Source: an uncultured Bacteroidales bacterium (GTDB taxonomy: Bacteria > Bacteroidota > Bacteroidia > Bacteroidales > F082). From it: DNA of 13,732 bases. A model generated the notes under the pieces. That model did not search any database, was not told the origin of the DNA, and saw only the letters and a list, made by a program, of their open reading frames with translations. A program made the position numbers and the translations under genes. Location of the stretch: contig CAJOIF010000046.1 of NCBI GenBank assembly GCA_905234765.1, positions 1-13,732 on the forward strand, written 5' to 3'. Within the stretch, counting starts at the first letter, position 1; each line of letters starts with the position of its first letter. Positions 3,738 through 11,839 of the stretch are shown here, one piece after another.

Positions 3738-6734
3738 ATGAAATCGTTTAGGTCCATAAGAAATCTTCTGGTTTTGCTTTTGCTGCTTCAAGGTGCGGTA
3801 GGTATGGCGCGGCAATATGTCCCCATACAAGGGGAGGTGGATTCTCTTTTGGTGTTACCTAAACTGGGTCATGATTCGGCATATTTGGTGACCGATTTTC
3901 TGTCGGTGGTCGAAGGTGGCGACTTGCGCATCGAAGCAGGAGCGTGGTTGTATTTTTCCCAATCGACTGGTTTGAGCGTTGACGGGGGCAGGCTTTGTAT
4001 TGAGGGCCATCATAGCGATTCGGTGTATTTGCTGTGCTATGAGTTCTCTCACGATTGGGCGGGGGTGCGGCTGAATAATATAACAAGTGGAGACTCTGTT
4101 CGTCTTTCATATGTTGAGGTTGTGGGCGCATTGACGGCTTTGACAGTTACGAATTCGGAGCAGGTAATAGTCGAGCACTGCAGATTCAATAACTATTATG
4201 CAGGTAAAGGCATTGAGTTGGTGGATTGTGACCAGTGCCGGATTGACAGTTGCCTCTTTTCTCAGTGTGTCTCGGGCATTGAATTGAAGGCAAAATCCAG
4301 CCATTGTGAAGGCAATTGGTTCTCCCACAATATTTTTGACCAAGGTCAGATTAACATACAAATTAGCAATGTCGGTTACGACTATAAATGTGACGATAAT
4401 CACATTGTTGATAATTGCTTTCAGGGTGCGCCTACGGCTATCACTTTTGAAACGGCGGGTAGCACCACTGAAAACGACGCTACCAACTACATTGAAGGCA
4501 ACCTTATTTCCTCCAATCTGCCAGGTAAAGACGACAAATATTCCTCGTATGGTATCAAGGCCGCCATGGACTCCCTCGTGATTCGAAACAATGTGTTCTG
4601 GAAAAACGACGAGGCGGTTAGGATGATGCGAGTTTGCCATTTGTTCTTTGAACAAAACACCTTTTATGACAACAGGTTGGTGCTTACCAACTTGCTCGCA
4701 TCGGGGTCGGCTACCTTCGTGGGTAATACCATCAGTGAGGCTAAAGACAGGATTGTGAACTTCTTGTCTGGCAAGTCGAAGATGAACGGCAACAATTTCC
4801 TGCACTATAAGAAAGATGCCTTTTTGTTTGCCAATGTTTCGACAGAGGAGGTTGATATGCGCTTCAATTATTGGGATGCCGCATCGGTGGACGAAATCGA
4901 GTCTGTGATTTTTGACATGCACGACGTCCCGGCATTGGGCGAAATCGTCTACGAAGGCTACCTCCCGGAATGCGATACCACCGTCCCCGTTTCTCCGCCT
5001 TTTGGCGTGAAGAAACAGTTTGTGGACAACAAATGGCTGATATCATGGAGCGCAAATCCGGAAGCTGATGTTGACCATTATGTTTTATTCTATGGCGACT
5101 TCAATTATTACAAATTTGCTAACTGCACAGACGCGATAGAAAACAATTCCTACATCCTGACGCCTCTGCAAGCCGAGAATGTCGCCGTGATGGCCTGCGA
5201 TCGCCCATACGATCCTTCGGTGTATGCATCTGTGGGACAGAGTGCCTATGCCTTTGCCGAGTATTATCCTTATGCCGGTAAGGATGCCTTCATATGTGCT
5301 CCTACGTCGAGTTTTTCCATTGATGAGGCTAATATTCCATACTCCTATAGTGGGTTTGTTTGGCGCACTTCTGGATCTGGTACGTTTTCCGATACACTGT
5401 CGCTCAGGCCGATTTATTATCCCTCGGCCGCTGACTATGAGACGGGCGCGGTGACGTTGACGTTGCGTGTTATCAGCAACGGTACGGTGAAAACAGATGC
5501 TATGCGATTGGCACTTCATAAAGAGTTGATGGTTTTTGCCGGTGACGATTATTATGGAGGTATGGATAGACCTTTGGTGCTTGATCAATCGGAAGTATAC
5601 AATTGTGACTCGTTGAGATGGTACTCAATGGGTGATGGCCAATTTGAAAACGCTCATAATTTGCATACTGTTTATTATCCCGGAGCGTTGGATAAGGAAC
5701 AAGGTTTCGTGAACTTGGTGTTGGAGGCCTGGTCAGCGTGTGGTTACGCTTCCAGTACCATACGATTCGACTTGTTTATGGAATATGCACTCGAAGGCAG
5801 GACCTGGGCGAATGGCGATCTTCGTCCTAACACTCAGGTGATTGCCGCTTCGGTAAGTGACGGAAACCAGTTTATGTCAGGATTCTACCGAACGGTCTCC
5901 GATATCGATGGCACATTCCGATTTGTAGCATTGTTACCTGATACTTATATCTTGTATGCTTTTCCCGACACTTTGGATGTTGAGGCGGGAGGATGCTACT
6001 ATTTGGGAGACCTGCAATGGAACGAGTCGAATATGATTTTGGTTGATGGTGATGTCTATGATGTGGATATTGTTTTGCCAGCTCGGGAGCAGAGCTTTGA
6101 GGCTGGTGAAGGTAGCGTCACTGGGGTGTTCGATTTTCCCGATGTGTCGTTTAAGGCGCGCGATTTTTATTGCCAGTCATGGCTGTGCGATGACCATGGT
6201 GAGGAGGAGTATTGTTCTGAAGGACTTTCAAATGTAGGCATACTCTTGCTCAATTCCTCTAAACAAAGAATCTTGGGCTTCGCCTTGACAGACCGGCAGG
6301 GTAAATTCAGCTTTAGGGATCTTCCTTATGGCACCTATTATGTGATGGCCGATTTGCCTCGTTACGGTCGTGGCTTATGCGAAGAAATCACACTATCGCC
6401 CGGGCAGCCTTCCGTTATGGATTTACATCTTTATGTGGGCGATGAAGGCAAGGTGAGAATGAAACAAGACAATAATGCAGGTGCAATAGCATCGGAAGTC
6501 ACAGTATACCCTAATCCGGCCGAGGAGGAGATTACAATTTTCGGCTTGAAAGGAAAGACGGAATACGACATTTGTGTCATGAACGGCTTGGGCATGAAAG
6601 TGATGGAACGCAAGTCCCAGTCAAACATACTGGGAGAATGCGTCATCACCGTGGCGGATTTGCCCGTCGGAATGTATATTGTTTGTCTGACCAACCCAAC
6701 GGGAAGTGTGATGGTGAAATTTGTAAAACTTTAG
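3738..6734 (+). CDS. T9SS-exported beta-helix surface protein, multidomain
   Basis: This is a 998-residue secreted protein of unknown function. It has a signal peptide at 1-24 (LLVLLLLLQGAVGMA). A right-handed parallel beta-helix spans about 60-395, with repeated N-x-[FI] rungs such as VEHCRFNNYY, IRNNVFWKN and FEQNTFYDN, ending in the FNYWD cap-like motif at 376-380. A fibronectin-III-like segment covers about 425-505. Two homologous Ig/PKD-like repeats follow at about 512-595 and 598-680 (WRTSGSGTFSD...IYYPSAADY and WYSMGDGQFEN...VYYPGALDK). Two carboxypeptidase-regulatory-like folds sit at about 684-780 and 792-900 (D-G-T-F-R-F and QGKFSFRDLPYGTYYV). The T9SS type A sorting domain is about 920-998, opening VTVYPNPAEEEITIFGL and including LPVGMYIV. 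It should be exported by T9SS and carried to the surface or released. There are 25 cysteines, many in the helix. Spacing of 3 bases from the STN gene implies coupled translation. Confidence 0.9.
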   Translation: MKSFRSIRNLLVLLLLLQGAVGMARQYVPIQGEVDSLLVLPKLGHDSAYLVTDFLSVVEGGDLRIEAGAWLYFSQSTGLSVDGGRLCIEGHHSDSVYLLCYEFSHDWAGVRLNNITSGDSVRLSYVEVVGALTALTVTNSEQVIVEHCRFNNYYAGKGIELVDCDQCRIDSCLFSQCVSGIELKAKSSHCEGNWFSHNIFDQGQINIQISNVGYDYKCDDNHIVDNCFQGAPTAITFETAGSTTENDATNYIEGNLISSNLPGKDDKYSSYGIKAAMDSLVIRNNVFWKNDEAVRMMRVCHLFFEQNTFYDNRLVLTNLLASGSATFVGNTISEAKDRIVNFLSGKSKMNGNNFLHYKKDAFLFANVSTEEVDMRFNYWDAASVDEIESVIFDMHDVPALGEIVYEGYLPECDTTVPVSPPFGVKKQFVDNKWLISWSANPEADVDHYVLFYGDFNYYKFANCTDAIENNSYILTPLQAENVAVMACDRPYDPSVYASVGQSAYAFAEYYPYAGKDAFICAPTSSFSIDEANIPYSYSGFVWRTSGSGTFSDTLSLRPIYYPSAADYETGAVTLTLRVISNGTVKTDAMRLALHKELMVFAGDDYYGGMDRPLVLDQSEVYNCDSLRWYSMGDGQFENAHNLHTVYYPGALDKEQGFVNLVLEAWSACGYASSTIRFDLFMEYALEGRTWANGDLRPNTQVIAASVSDGNQFMSGFYRTVSDIDGTFRFVALLPDTYILYAFPDTLDVEAGGCYYLGDLQWNESNMILVDGDVYDVDIVLPAREQSFEAGEGSVTGVFDFPDVSFKARDFYCQSWLCDDHGEEEYCSEGLSNVGILLLNSSKQRILGFALTDRQGKFSFRDLPYGTYYVMADLPRYGRGLCEEITLSPGQPSVMDLHLYVGDEGKVRMKQDNNAGAIASEVTVYPNPAEEEITIFGLKGKTEYDICVMNGLGMKVMERKSQSNILGECVITVADLPVGMYIVCLTNPTGSVMVKFVKL

Positions 6735-6748
6735 TTTCTGTAACTTTA
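6720..6748 (+). promoter_or_regulatory. Candidate promoter of the ABC-F gene
   Basis: TAACTTTA (6741-6748) is one base off the minus-7 consensus TAnnTTTG, and TTTG at 6720-6723 lies 17 bases upstream as a possible minus-33 element. It overlaps the end of the preceding gene. Start would be near 6755, giving a leader of about 12 bases. No terminator is seen between the genes, so read-through is also possible. Confidence 0.45.
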
Positions 6749-6766
6749 CCGCCTAATCTGGCTGTT

Positions 6767-8716
6767 ATGATTTCTATCCAAAACCTGAGTATGCATTTTA
6801 CCGGTGAAGATCTCTTCACCGACATCTCTTTCTTGATTCGCGAGAAGGACCGCATCGGTTTGGTGGGAAAGAACGGTGCGGGGAAGACCACTTTGCTAAA
6901 ACTCATTTGTGGGTTGGAACAGCCTTCGAAAGGCGATATCATTGTCCCTCAAGATGTTACCATCGGATATCTGCCGCAGGAGAAGAATGTGAACAGCACA
7001 AAGACCGTGTTGGACGAGGCCATGTCTGCCTTCGATGAATATCATCAACTGGAACGCGACATGGAACGGCTGCAGCAGGAGTTGGCCGAGCGCACTGATT
7101 ATGAAAGTCCGCAATACGAGAAGCTTATTGTCAAGATGAACAACCTCAACGACCGTCTGGCTTTACTTGGTGGAAACTCCATCCAAGGCGAAGCGGAGCG
7201 GATTTTGGTGGGGCTGGGTTTTGGCCACGACGATATGCAACGCCCCATGCGTGAGTTCAGCAACGGCTGGCAGATGCGTGTGGAACTGGCGAAGATTCTT
7301 TTGAAGAAGCCCAACTTGTTGCTTCTTGACGAGCCCACCAACCATCTTGACATCGAGTCCATTCAATGGCTGGAAGGTTTCCTGAAAGCCTATTATGGAG
7401 CCATTCTGATGGTCTCGCATGACCGCGCCTTCTTGGACAACATCACCATCCGCACGGTGGAGATCAGCAACGGCAAGATATACGACTATAAGGTGCCGTA
7501 CTCCGACTATGTCAGCTTGCGCGAGGAGCGCGTTGACATGCAACGGTCGGCATACGAAAACCAGCAGCGCGAGATCAAGAACATCGAAGCCTTCATCGAA
7601 CGCTTCCGTTATAAGGCCACCAAGGCCAAGCAGGTGCAAAGCCGTGTGAAACTGCTCGAAAAGATGGATGAGATTGTCATAGACGACATCGACAGCACGG
7701 CTATCCATTTCAAGTTCCCGCCGGCCCCGCATTCTGGCAAGGTGACGCTTGAATTGAACCATGTGGGTAAGTCCTATGGCGACCAGGTCATCCTCAAAGA
7801 CATTAATCTCTTAATTCCGAGAGGGGAAAAGATTGCTTTTGTTGGGCGTAACGGCGAAGGCAAGTCCACGCTATCCAAAATCATCTGCGGTGTGCTCGAT
7901 CATGAGGGCGAGGTGAAGCTCGGTCACGAGGTCAAGATTGGGTACTATGCCCAGAACCAGCAGGACATGCTCGACATGAATAAGACTGTCTTTGAGACCT
8001 TGGATGATGTGGCCGTGGGCGACATGCGCTTGAAGGTAAAGGCCTTACTTGGATCCTTCCTTTTCCGTGGCGACGACATCGACAAGAAGGTGAAGGTGCT
8101 CTCTGGCGGTGAGAAAGCGCGCCTTTCCTTGGCTAAAATGCTCCTTTTCCCGACCAACCTGTTAGTGCTTGACGAGCCGACTAATCACTTGGACATGCTT
8201 TCCAAGGACATTTTGAAGAACGCATTAATCCAATATGACGGTACACTCATCATTGTTTCCCATGACCGTGACTTCCTGCAAGGCTTGACCAACAAAGTAT
8301 ATGAGTTCCGCAAACCTAACATCAAGGAATACATCGGTGACATCTATGATTTCTTGGAGCAGAAGAACCTCAGCCATCTAAAAGAGTTGGAAATCGCTGC
8401 CAAGCAACAGCCTCAAAAGGTTGCCGCAGAGCCCGTTTCGCAGAACAAGATCAACTATGAGCGTAAGAAGCAACTTGACGCCAAGTTGCGCAAGGTCGAC
8501 AAGGAAATACAACGCCTCGAAGAAACCATCGGTAAACTCGAAGCCGAACTAGCCGAGCAAGACGCCATCATGGCCCATCCCGACGAGCATCCTGACATCA
8601 AGATTGATAATGACTGGTATTGGGCTTATGGAAAAAAGAAAGAAGAGCTCCAAACCTTGATGGATGAGTGGGGCGAGAAGCAAATTGACCGCGAAGAAAT
8701 AGAAAACGGGGCTTAA
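6767..8716 (+). CDS. ABC-F family ribosome-associated ATPase, YheS-like
   Basis: A cytosolic protein of 649 residues with two ABC ATPase domains and no membrane spans, the hallmark of ABC-F translation factors that act at the ribosomal E site. Domain 1 has Walker A GKNGAGKTT at 34-42, signature FSNGWQMR at 164-171 and Walker B LLLLDEPTNHLD at 184-195. The inter-domain linker at about 260-300 (FIERFRYKATKAKQVQSRVK) closely resembles E. coli YheS as I remember it. Domain 2 has GRNGEGKST at 360-368, LSGGEKAR at 445-452 and LLVLDEPTNHLD at 465-476. A C-terminal coiled coil covers about 562-645. The first signature has SNG instead of SGG. The frame is open further upstream, inside the preceding gene, but the ATG at 6767 gives the standard N-terminus MISIQNLSM. 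Whether it protects against a ribosome-targeting antibiotic cannot be told from sequence; a housekeeping role is more likely. Confidence 0.93.
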   Translation: MISIQNLSMHFTGEDLFTDISFLIREKDRIGLVGKNGAGKTTLLKLICGLEQPSKGDIIVPQDVTIGYLPQEKNVNSTKTVLDEAMSAFDEYHQLERDMERLQQELAERTDYESPQYEKLIVKMNNLNDRLALLGGNSIQGEAERILVGLGFGHDDMQRPMREFSNGWQMRVELAKILLKKPNLLLLDEPTNHLDIESIQWLEGFLKAYYGAILMVSHDRAFLDNITIRTVEISNGKIYDYKVPYSDYVSLREERVDMQRSAYENQQREIKNIEAFIERFRYKATKAKQVQSRVKLLEKMDEIVIDDIDSTAIHFKFPPAPHSGKVTLELNHVGKSYGDQVILKDINLLIPRGEKIAFVGRNGEGKSTLSKIICGVLDHEGEVKLGHEVKIGYYAQNQQDMLDMNKTVFETLDDVAVGDMRLKVKALLGSFLFRGDDIDKKVKVLSGGEKARLSLAKMLLFPTNLLVLDEPTNHLDMLSKDILKNALIQYDGTLIIVSHDRDFLQGLTNKVYEFRKPNIKEYIGDIYDFLEQKNLSHLKELEIAAKQQPQKVAAEPVSQNKINYERKKQLDAKLRKVDKEIQRLEETIGKLEAELAEQDAIMAHPDEHPDIKIDNDWYWAYGKKKEELQTLMDEWGEKQIDREEIENGA

Positions 8717-8731
8717 GCCCCGTTTTCTATT
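8698..8731. terminator. Bidirectional terminator, 34-bp perfect palindrome
   Basis: Bases 8698-8731 are a perfect palindrome centred on GCTTAAGC, with the core ACGGGGCTTAAGCCCCGT flanked by A-runs on the left and T-runs on the right. It therefore reads as a GC-rich hairpin followed by a T-tract on both strands, serving the convergent ABC-F and sppA genes. The ABC-F stop codon TAA (8714-8716) falls in the loop, and the sppA stop codon (8730-8732) overlaps the right-hand end. Confidence 0.9.
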
Positions 8732-10520
8732 ATTCGATAATCATGTCGAATGGCATTCTTGCTTGGATGCCTGTGTTCTTTTGGAGGTTCTCCAGACCTT
8801 GGAGATAGTCGTAATATGCGCCGAGTTTCTGTTTCATGACGGCATCGATCTTATCGTCGTTCTTGTTGTTCATCGACTCCATCATACGAGTGAAGAAGTC
8901 TTTCTGCTTTGGCCATTCGGTCACCTTGTAGTCGTCTCCGAGTTCTGCTTTCTCTGCAGCAAAGGAAATGGCGTCTTCCATATCGCCTAGCTTGTCAACA
9001 AGGCCAATGCCAATAGCATCGACGCCCGACCACACGCGGCCTTGTCCGATGCTGTCAACATAGGTTTGGCGCAAACCGCGGCCTTCAGCGACGCGGTTGG
9101 TGAAATCGTCATAGGTCTTCACCACCATCTCTTGCAACTTACCATATTGGAACTCAGTAAGGGGTTGGGTGTAGTTGGGGAAGTCGGCGTTTTCGTTGGT
9201 CTTGGCCACATCGAAGGTCAAGCCAACCTTGTCATTCAAGAAGCCTTTGGCGTTCGGGAAGGTACCAAACACGCCAATGGAACCTGTCAAAGTAGTCGGG
9301 TCGGCAAAGATGTAGTCGGCCTTCGCAGAGATCCAGTAACCGCCTGAAGCAGCGTAGTTGCCCATGGAAACAATGATGGGTTTCTCCTGCTTGGCGAGGT
9401 CGAGTTCGCGGCCGATGATGGCGGAAGCCACGGCACTGCCACCGGGTGAGTTGACACGCAGGACAATGGCCTTCACATTCTCGTCTTCACGAGCCTTGCG
9501 GATGGTCTTGGAGAGGTTTTCGGAATAGATGTTTTGGCTTTCATCGCCCTTGCCATCGAAAATCTGTCCTATAGCATAGATGACAGCCACTTCGTTCTTG
9601 CTGCTGTTCTTGTCTTTGTACGACTTGGCGTAACTGGCGTTGCCGATGGCGTTGATGTCCTTGTTGCTACCGGTCAGACCTTTTAGTTCGTCAAGCACTT
9701 GGTCTTTATAGTACAGGTTGTCGACTAAGCCATACTCCAAGGCTTTGTCGGCATTGAAATAGGTCTCGAGGTTGTCGGCGATCTGGTTGAGTTGTTCCAC
9801 GCTGATGTTACGGCTTTGGCTGATACCGGTAAGGATTTCTCCCCAGATGGAATTCAACAGCTTGTCCATTTGTTCACGGTTGGCTTCGCTCATCTTGTCA
9901 AGGAAATAAGGCTCGACAGCGCTCTTGAAGCGGTTGTTGGGGCCGCGCACGATTTGCATCTCGATGTCAAGTTTGTCCAGAAGGTGCTTGTAGAATGTGA
10001 TTTGTGAAGCCATACCGTGTAAGTCCAAAGCGCCCTCGGGGTTGAGGAAGATCTTGTCGGCGACGGAGGCCATATAATAGGCACTTTGGGAATAGCTCTC
10101 GCCATAGGTGACGATAAACTTGCCCGACTCCTTGAATTCAATGAGCTTGTCGCGGATCTCCTGCAGGGTGGCTGTGGAAGTGGGGATGCTACTCAGTTCC
10201 ATATAAATGCCCTTGATGTTCGGGTCGGTCTTGGCATGTTCGATGTTGTGCAGGATGTCAGTCATACCTGTGGCATCTTTCGACTCCATCGAGTTGAAGT
10301 TGATATTGCCGAAAGGATTGTCGACGGAACGATCCGGAATGGTGTAGTCGAGTTTCATGTAAAGTACTGAGTTGGGCTTTACGGAGGTGCTTGCCTCTGT
10401 ATCTGGTTTTGAGAAACTGGCGATCATTGAAGAAACTACGCCAACCTTAATGAAGAAGTTGATTACCAATGCAATCAGCGTGCCGAGAAAGGCAGCCAAA
10501 ACGATTTTACCGAATTTCAT
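8730..10520 (-). CDS. sppA: Signal peptide peptidase SppA, 67K type
   Basis: This inner-membrane serine protease degrades leftover signal peptides and is built of two tandem ClpP/crotonase-like halves. The 596-residue protein has an N-terminal membrane anchor at about 5-29 (KIVLAAFLGTLIALVINFFI). The N-terminal half carries the expected catalytic lysine, K156, in YYMASVADKIFLNPEG. The C-terminal half carries the expected nucleophile, S392, in MGNYAASGGYWISAKADYI, followed by LTGSIGVFG. These correspond to K209 and S409 of the E. coli enzyme. Length matches the long form rather than the short form of Gram-positives. The ATG at 10518-10520 starts exactly before the anchor, with an exact minus-7 box just upstream. 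The gene diverges from folK and converges on the ABC-F gene. Confidence 0.95.
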   Translation of the reverse strand: MKFGKIVLAAFLGTLIALVINFFIKVGVVSSMIASFSKPDTEASTSVKPNSVLYMKLDYTIPDRSVDNPFGNINFNSMESKDATGMTDILHNIEHAKTDPNIKGIYMELSSIPTSTATLQEIRDKLIEFKESGKFIVTYGESYSQSAYYMASVADKIFLNPEGALDLHGMASQITFYKHLLDKLDIEMQIVRGPNNRFKSAVEPYFLDKMSEANREQMDKLLNSIWGEILTGISQSRNISVEQLNQIADNLETYFNADKALEYGLVDNLYYKDQVLDELKGLTGSNKDINAIGNASYAKSYKDKNSSKNEVAVIYAIGQIFDGKGDESQNIYSENLSKTIRKAREDENVKAIVLRVNSPGGSAVASAIIGRELDLAKQEKPIIVSMGNYAASGGYWISAKADYIFADPTTLTGSIGVFGTFPNAKGFLNDKVGLTFDVAKTNENADFPNYTQPLTEFQYGKLQEMVVKTYDDFTNRVAEGRGLRQTYVDSIGQGRVWSGVDAIGIGLVDKLGDMEDAISFAAEKAELGDDYKVTEWPKQKDFFTRMMESMNNKNDDKIDAVMKQKLGAYYDYLQGLENLQKNTGIQARMPFDMIIE

Positions 10521-10548
10521 GATGATATGCGTTTAGTTGTTTACAACG

Positions 10549-10556
10549 CAAAAATA
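10549..10556 (-). promoter_or_regulatory. sppA minus-7 promoter box
   Basis: Minus-strand 10556 to 10549 reads TATTTTTG, an exact TAnnTTTG match, 28 bases upstream of the sppA ATG. Start of transcription would be near 10542. No clear minus-33 element is visible. It is back to back with the folK promoter, 54 bases away. Confidence 0.65.
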
Positions 10557-10586
10557 ACGTTTTTCTCGTTTTACTGGCTTATTTTG

Positions 10587-10618
10587 TGTGATAATAGCCT
10601 CAAAAAACATTATTTTTG
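10587..10618 (+). promoter_or_regulatory. folK promoter
   Basis: TATTTTTG at 10611-10618 is an exact minus-7 box, and TGTG at 10587-10590, 20 bases upstream, is the best minus-33 candidate. Transcription would start near 10625, so the folK ATG at 10634 would have a leader of only about 9 bases. Confidence 0.65.
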
Positions 10619-10633
10619 CCAAAAATCGTGATA

Positions 10634-11125
10634 ATGGAACGTGGCTATGTCCTATTCGGTTCGAATCAGGGTGACAAGGATGCGATCTTTGCACAGGCAT
10701 GCCTATTAATTAATAATAGGTGTGGTGAGGTTATTCAGGTCTCAGCTGCTTACGAGTCGGAGCCATGGGGCTTTGATGCGGAGGAATGGTTTCTGAATCG
10801 GGTCGTCGTGGTGGAAACCGAGTTGGCCCCCGAGGCGTTGTTGCAGCAACTGCTTGACATCGAAAAGGAGTTAGGTCGTGTTAGGCATCCTGAGATTCGG
10901 GGATATACCTCGCGGACTGCCGATTTGGACCTCTTGTATTATGGGACACGTATCATCCAAACGGATATGCTTACTGTGCCACATCCGCGCCTGCATCTGC
11001 GTCGCTTTGCTCTTGTGCCGATGTGTGAGGTGGCTCCGGCGTTGGTGCACCCTGTGTTTGAGTTGACCCAGGAGGAGCTGCTACAGCATTGTCCCGACGA
11101 TTCCGTTGTCAGAAAAATGGATTGA
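10634..11125 (+). CDS. folK: HPPK, folate pathway pyrophosphokinase
   Basis: 2-Amino-4-hydroxy-6-hydroxymethyldihydropteridine diphosphokinase transfers pyrophosphate from ATP to the pterin in folate synthesis. The 163-residue protein shows the family motifs in order: GSNQGD (9-14), YESEPWG (40-46), FLN (53-55), IEKELGRVR (76-84), SRTADLDLLYYG (93-104, with the metal-binding aspartates D97 and D99), and PHPRLHLRRFALVPMCEVAP (116-135). Length is standard. Upstream in-frame TTG (10616) and GTG (10628) codons exist, but the TTG lies inside the minus-7 box, so the ATG at 10634 is preferred. The kinase gene begins two bases after its stop, indicating one operon; I recall the same folK-kinase pairing in other Bacteroidota. 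Confidence 0.95.
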   Translation: MERGYVLFGSNQGDKDAIFAQACLLINNRCGEVIQVSAAYESEPWGFDAEEWFLNRVVVVETELAPEALLQQLLDIEKELGRVRHPEIRGYTSRTADLDLLYYGTRIIQTDMLTVPHPRLHLRRFALVPMCEVAPALVHPVFELTQEELLQHCPDDSVVRKMD

Positions 11126-11127
11126 AT

Positions 11128-11769
11128 ATGCAATACAACTATATCGCCATAGAAGGAACCATCGGAGCGGGCAAGACCACCTTGGCCTCGCGTATTGCCC
11201 GTGACTTCAACGGAAAGCTTGTGTTGGAGGAGTTTGAGGGCGACAAGAACCCGTTTCTACCCAAGTTCTACAAAGAGCCGGAGAAGTATTCCTTCCAATT
11301 GGAAATGACCTTTTTGGCCTTACGTTTCCAGCAGTTGAAGGATAAGTTGGGCGCTCTCGACTTGTTTCACGACTTCATCATTTCGGATTATTATGTCGCC
11401 AAGTCATTGATTTTCTCACGCAACAATCTACAGGAGGACGAGTATCAGTTGTTCTCCCGTTTCTTCAATATCATTTTCTCTGATATGCCCAAGCCAGAAT
11501 TGTTGGTGTATCTTTATTGTGATGTGGAACGTTTGCAAGCCAATATCCACAAGCGTGGCCGCAGTTACGAGCAGGAAATCAGCGACAGTTATTTGGCCGA
11601 CATCCAGCAAGGCTATTTGAATTTCCTTCACCAACAGCAGAGCAACATGCGGATTCTAATGCTTGACACGAGTCATATGGATTTTGTGGCCAACGAGAAT
11701 GATTATCGTAAGATTATCGACGCCATCGACCAACCGTATGAAGTTGGGCTGCATCGTGTGGCATTGTGA
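11128..11769 (+). CDS. Deoxynucleoside kinase (dNK/dGK/dCK family)
   Basis: This cytosolic salvage enzyme phosphorylates deoxynucleosides using ATP. The 213-residue protein has a P-loop GTIGAGKT at 10-17, the EE pair at 34-35 where the family has its catalytic glutamate, SDYYVAKS at 86-93 in place of the usual D-R-S motif, and the arginine-rich LID segment KRGRSYEQE at 142-150. Substrate preference (dA, dG, dC or T) cannot be read with confidence. The ATG at 11128 was chosen because it places the first strand (YNYIAIEG) directly before the P-loop; a longer frame back to 11089 would overlap folK. It is probably translated with folK and ends before a bidirectional terminator. Confidence 0.92.
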   Translation: MQYNYIAIEGTIGAGKTTLASRIARDFNGKLVLEEFEGDKNPFLPKFYKEPEKYSFQLEMTFLALRFQQLKDKLGALDLFHDFIISDYYVAKSLIFSRNNLQEDEYQLFSRFFNIIFSDMPKPELLVYLYCDVERLQANIHKRGRSYEQEISDSYLADIQQGYLNFLHQQQSNMRILMLDTSHMDFVANENDYRKIIDAIDQPYEVGLHRVAL

Positions 11770-11787
11770 TTCTTTGAACGGGACAAC

Positions 11788-11817
11788 AAAAAAAGCCGCT
11801 CAGTTGAGCGGCTTTTT
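11788..11817. terminator. Bidirectional intrinsic terminator
   Basis: GCCGCTCA (11795-11802) and TGAGCGGC (11805-11812) form a strong GC-rich stem, preceded by seven As (11788-11794) and followed by five Ts (11813-11817). The A- and T-runs let it stop transcripts from both the kinase gene and the convergent OmpA-family gene. Confidence 0.92.
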
Positions 11818-11839
11818 CGTTACTTGGAAAGTTGGATTA

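Noticed and set aside
4107..4922. 271-codon minus-strand open frame inside the beta-helix gene
   Set aside because: It lies wholly antisense to a gene with a clear domain structure, has no signal or family motif, and no promoter box at its start.
6572..6766. N-terminal extension of the ABC-F protein
   Set aside because: The extra 65 codons lie in another frame of the T9SS sorting domain and have no ABC-F counterpart; ATG 6767 gives the standard start.
7163..7762. 199-codon minus-strand frame opposite the ABC-F gene
   Set aside because: Antisense shadow of highly conserved ABC motifs; no independent evidence of coding.
6767..8716. Acquired antibiotic-resistance ABC-F
   Set aside because: Linker and C-terminal coiled coil look like the YheS/Uup housekeeping type, and there is no mobile element nearby.
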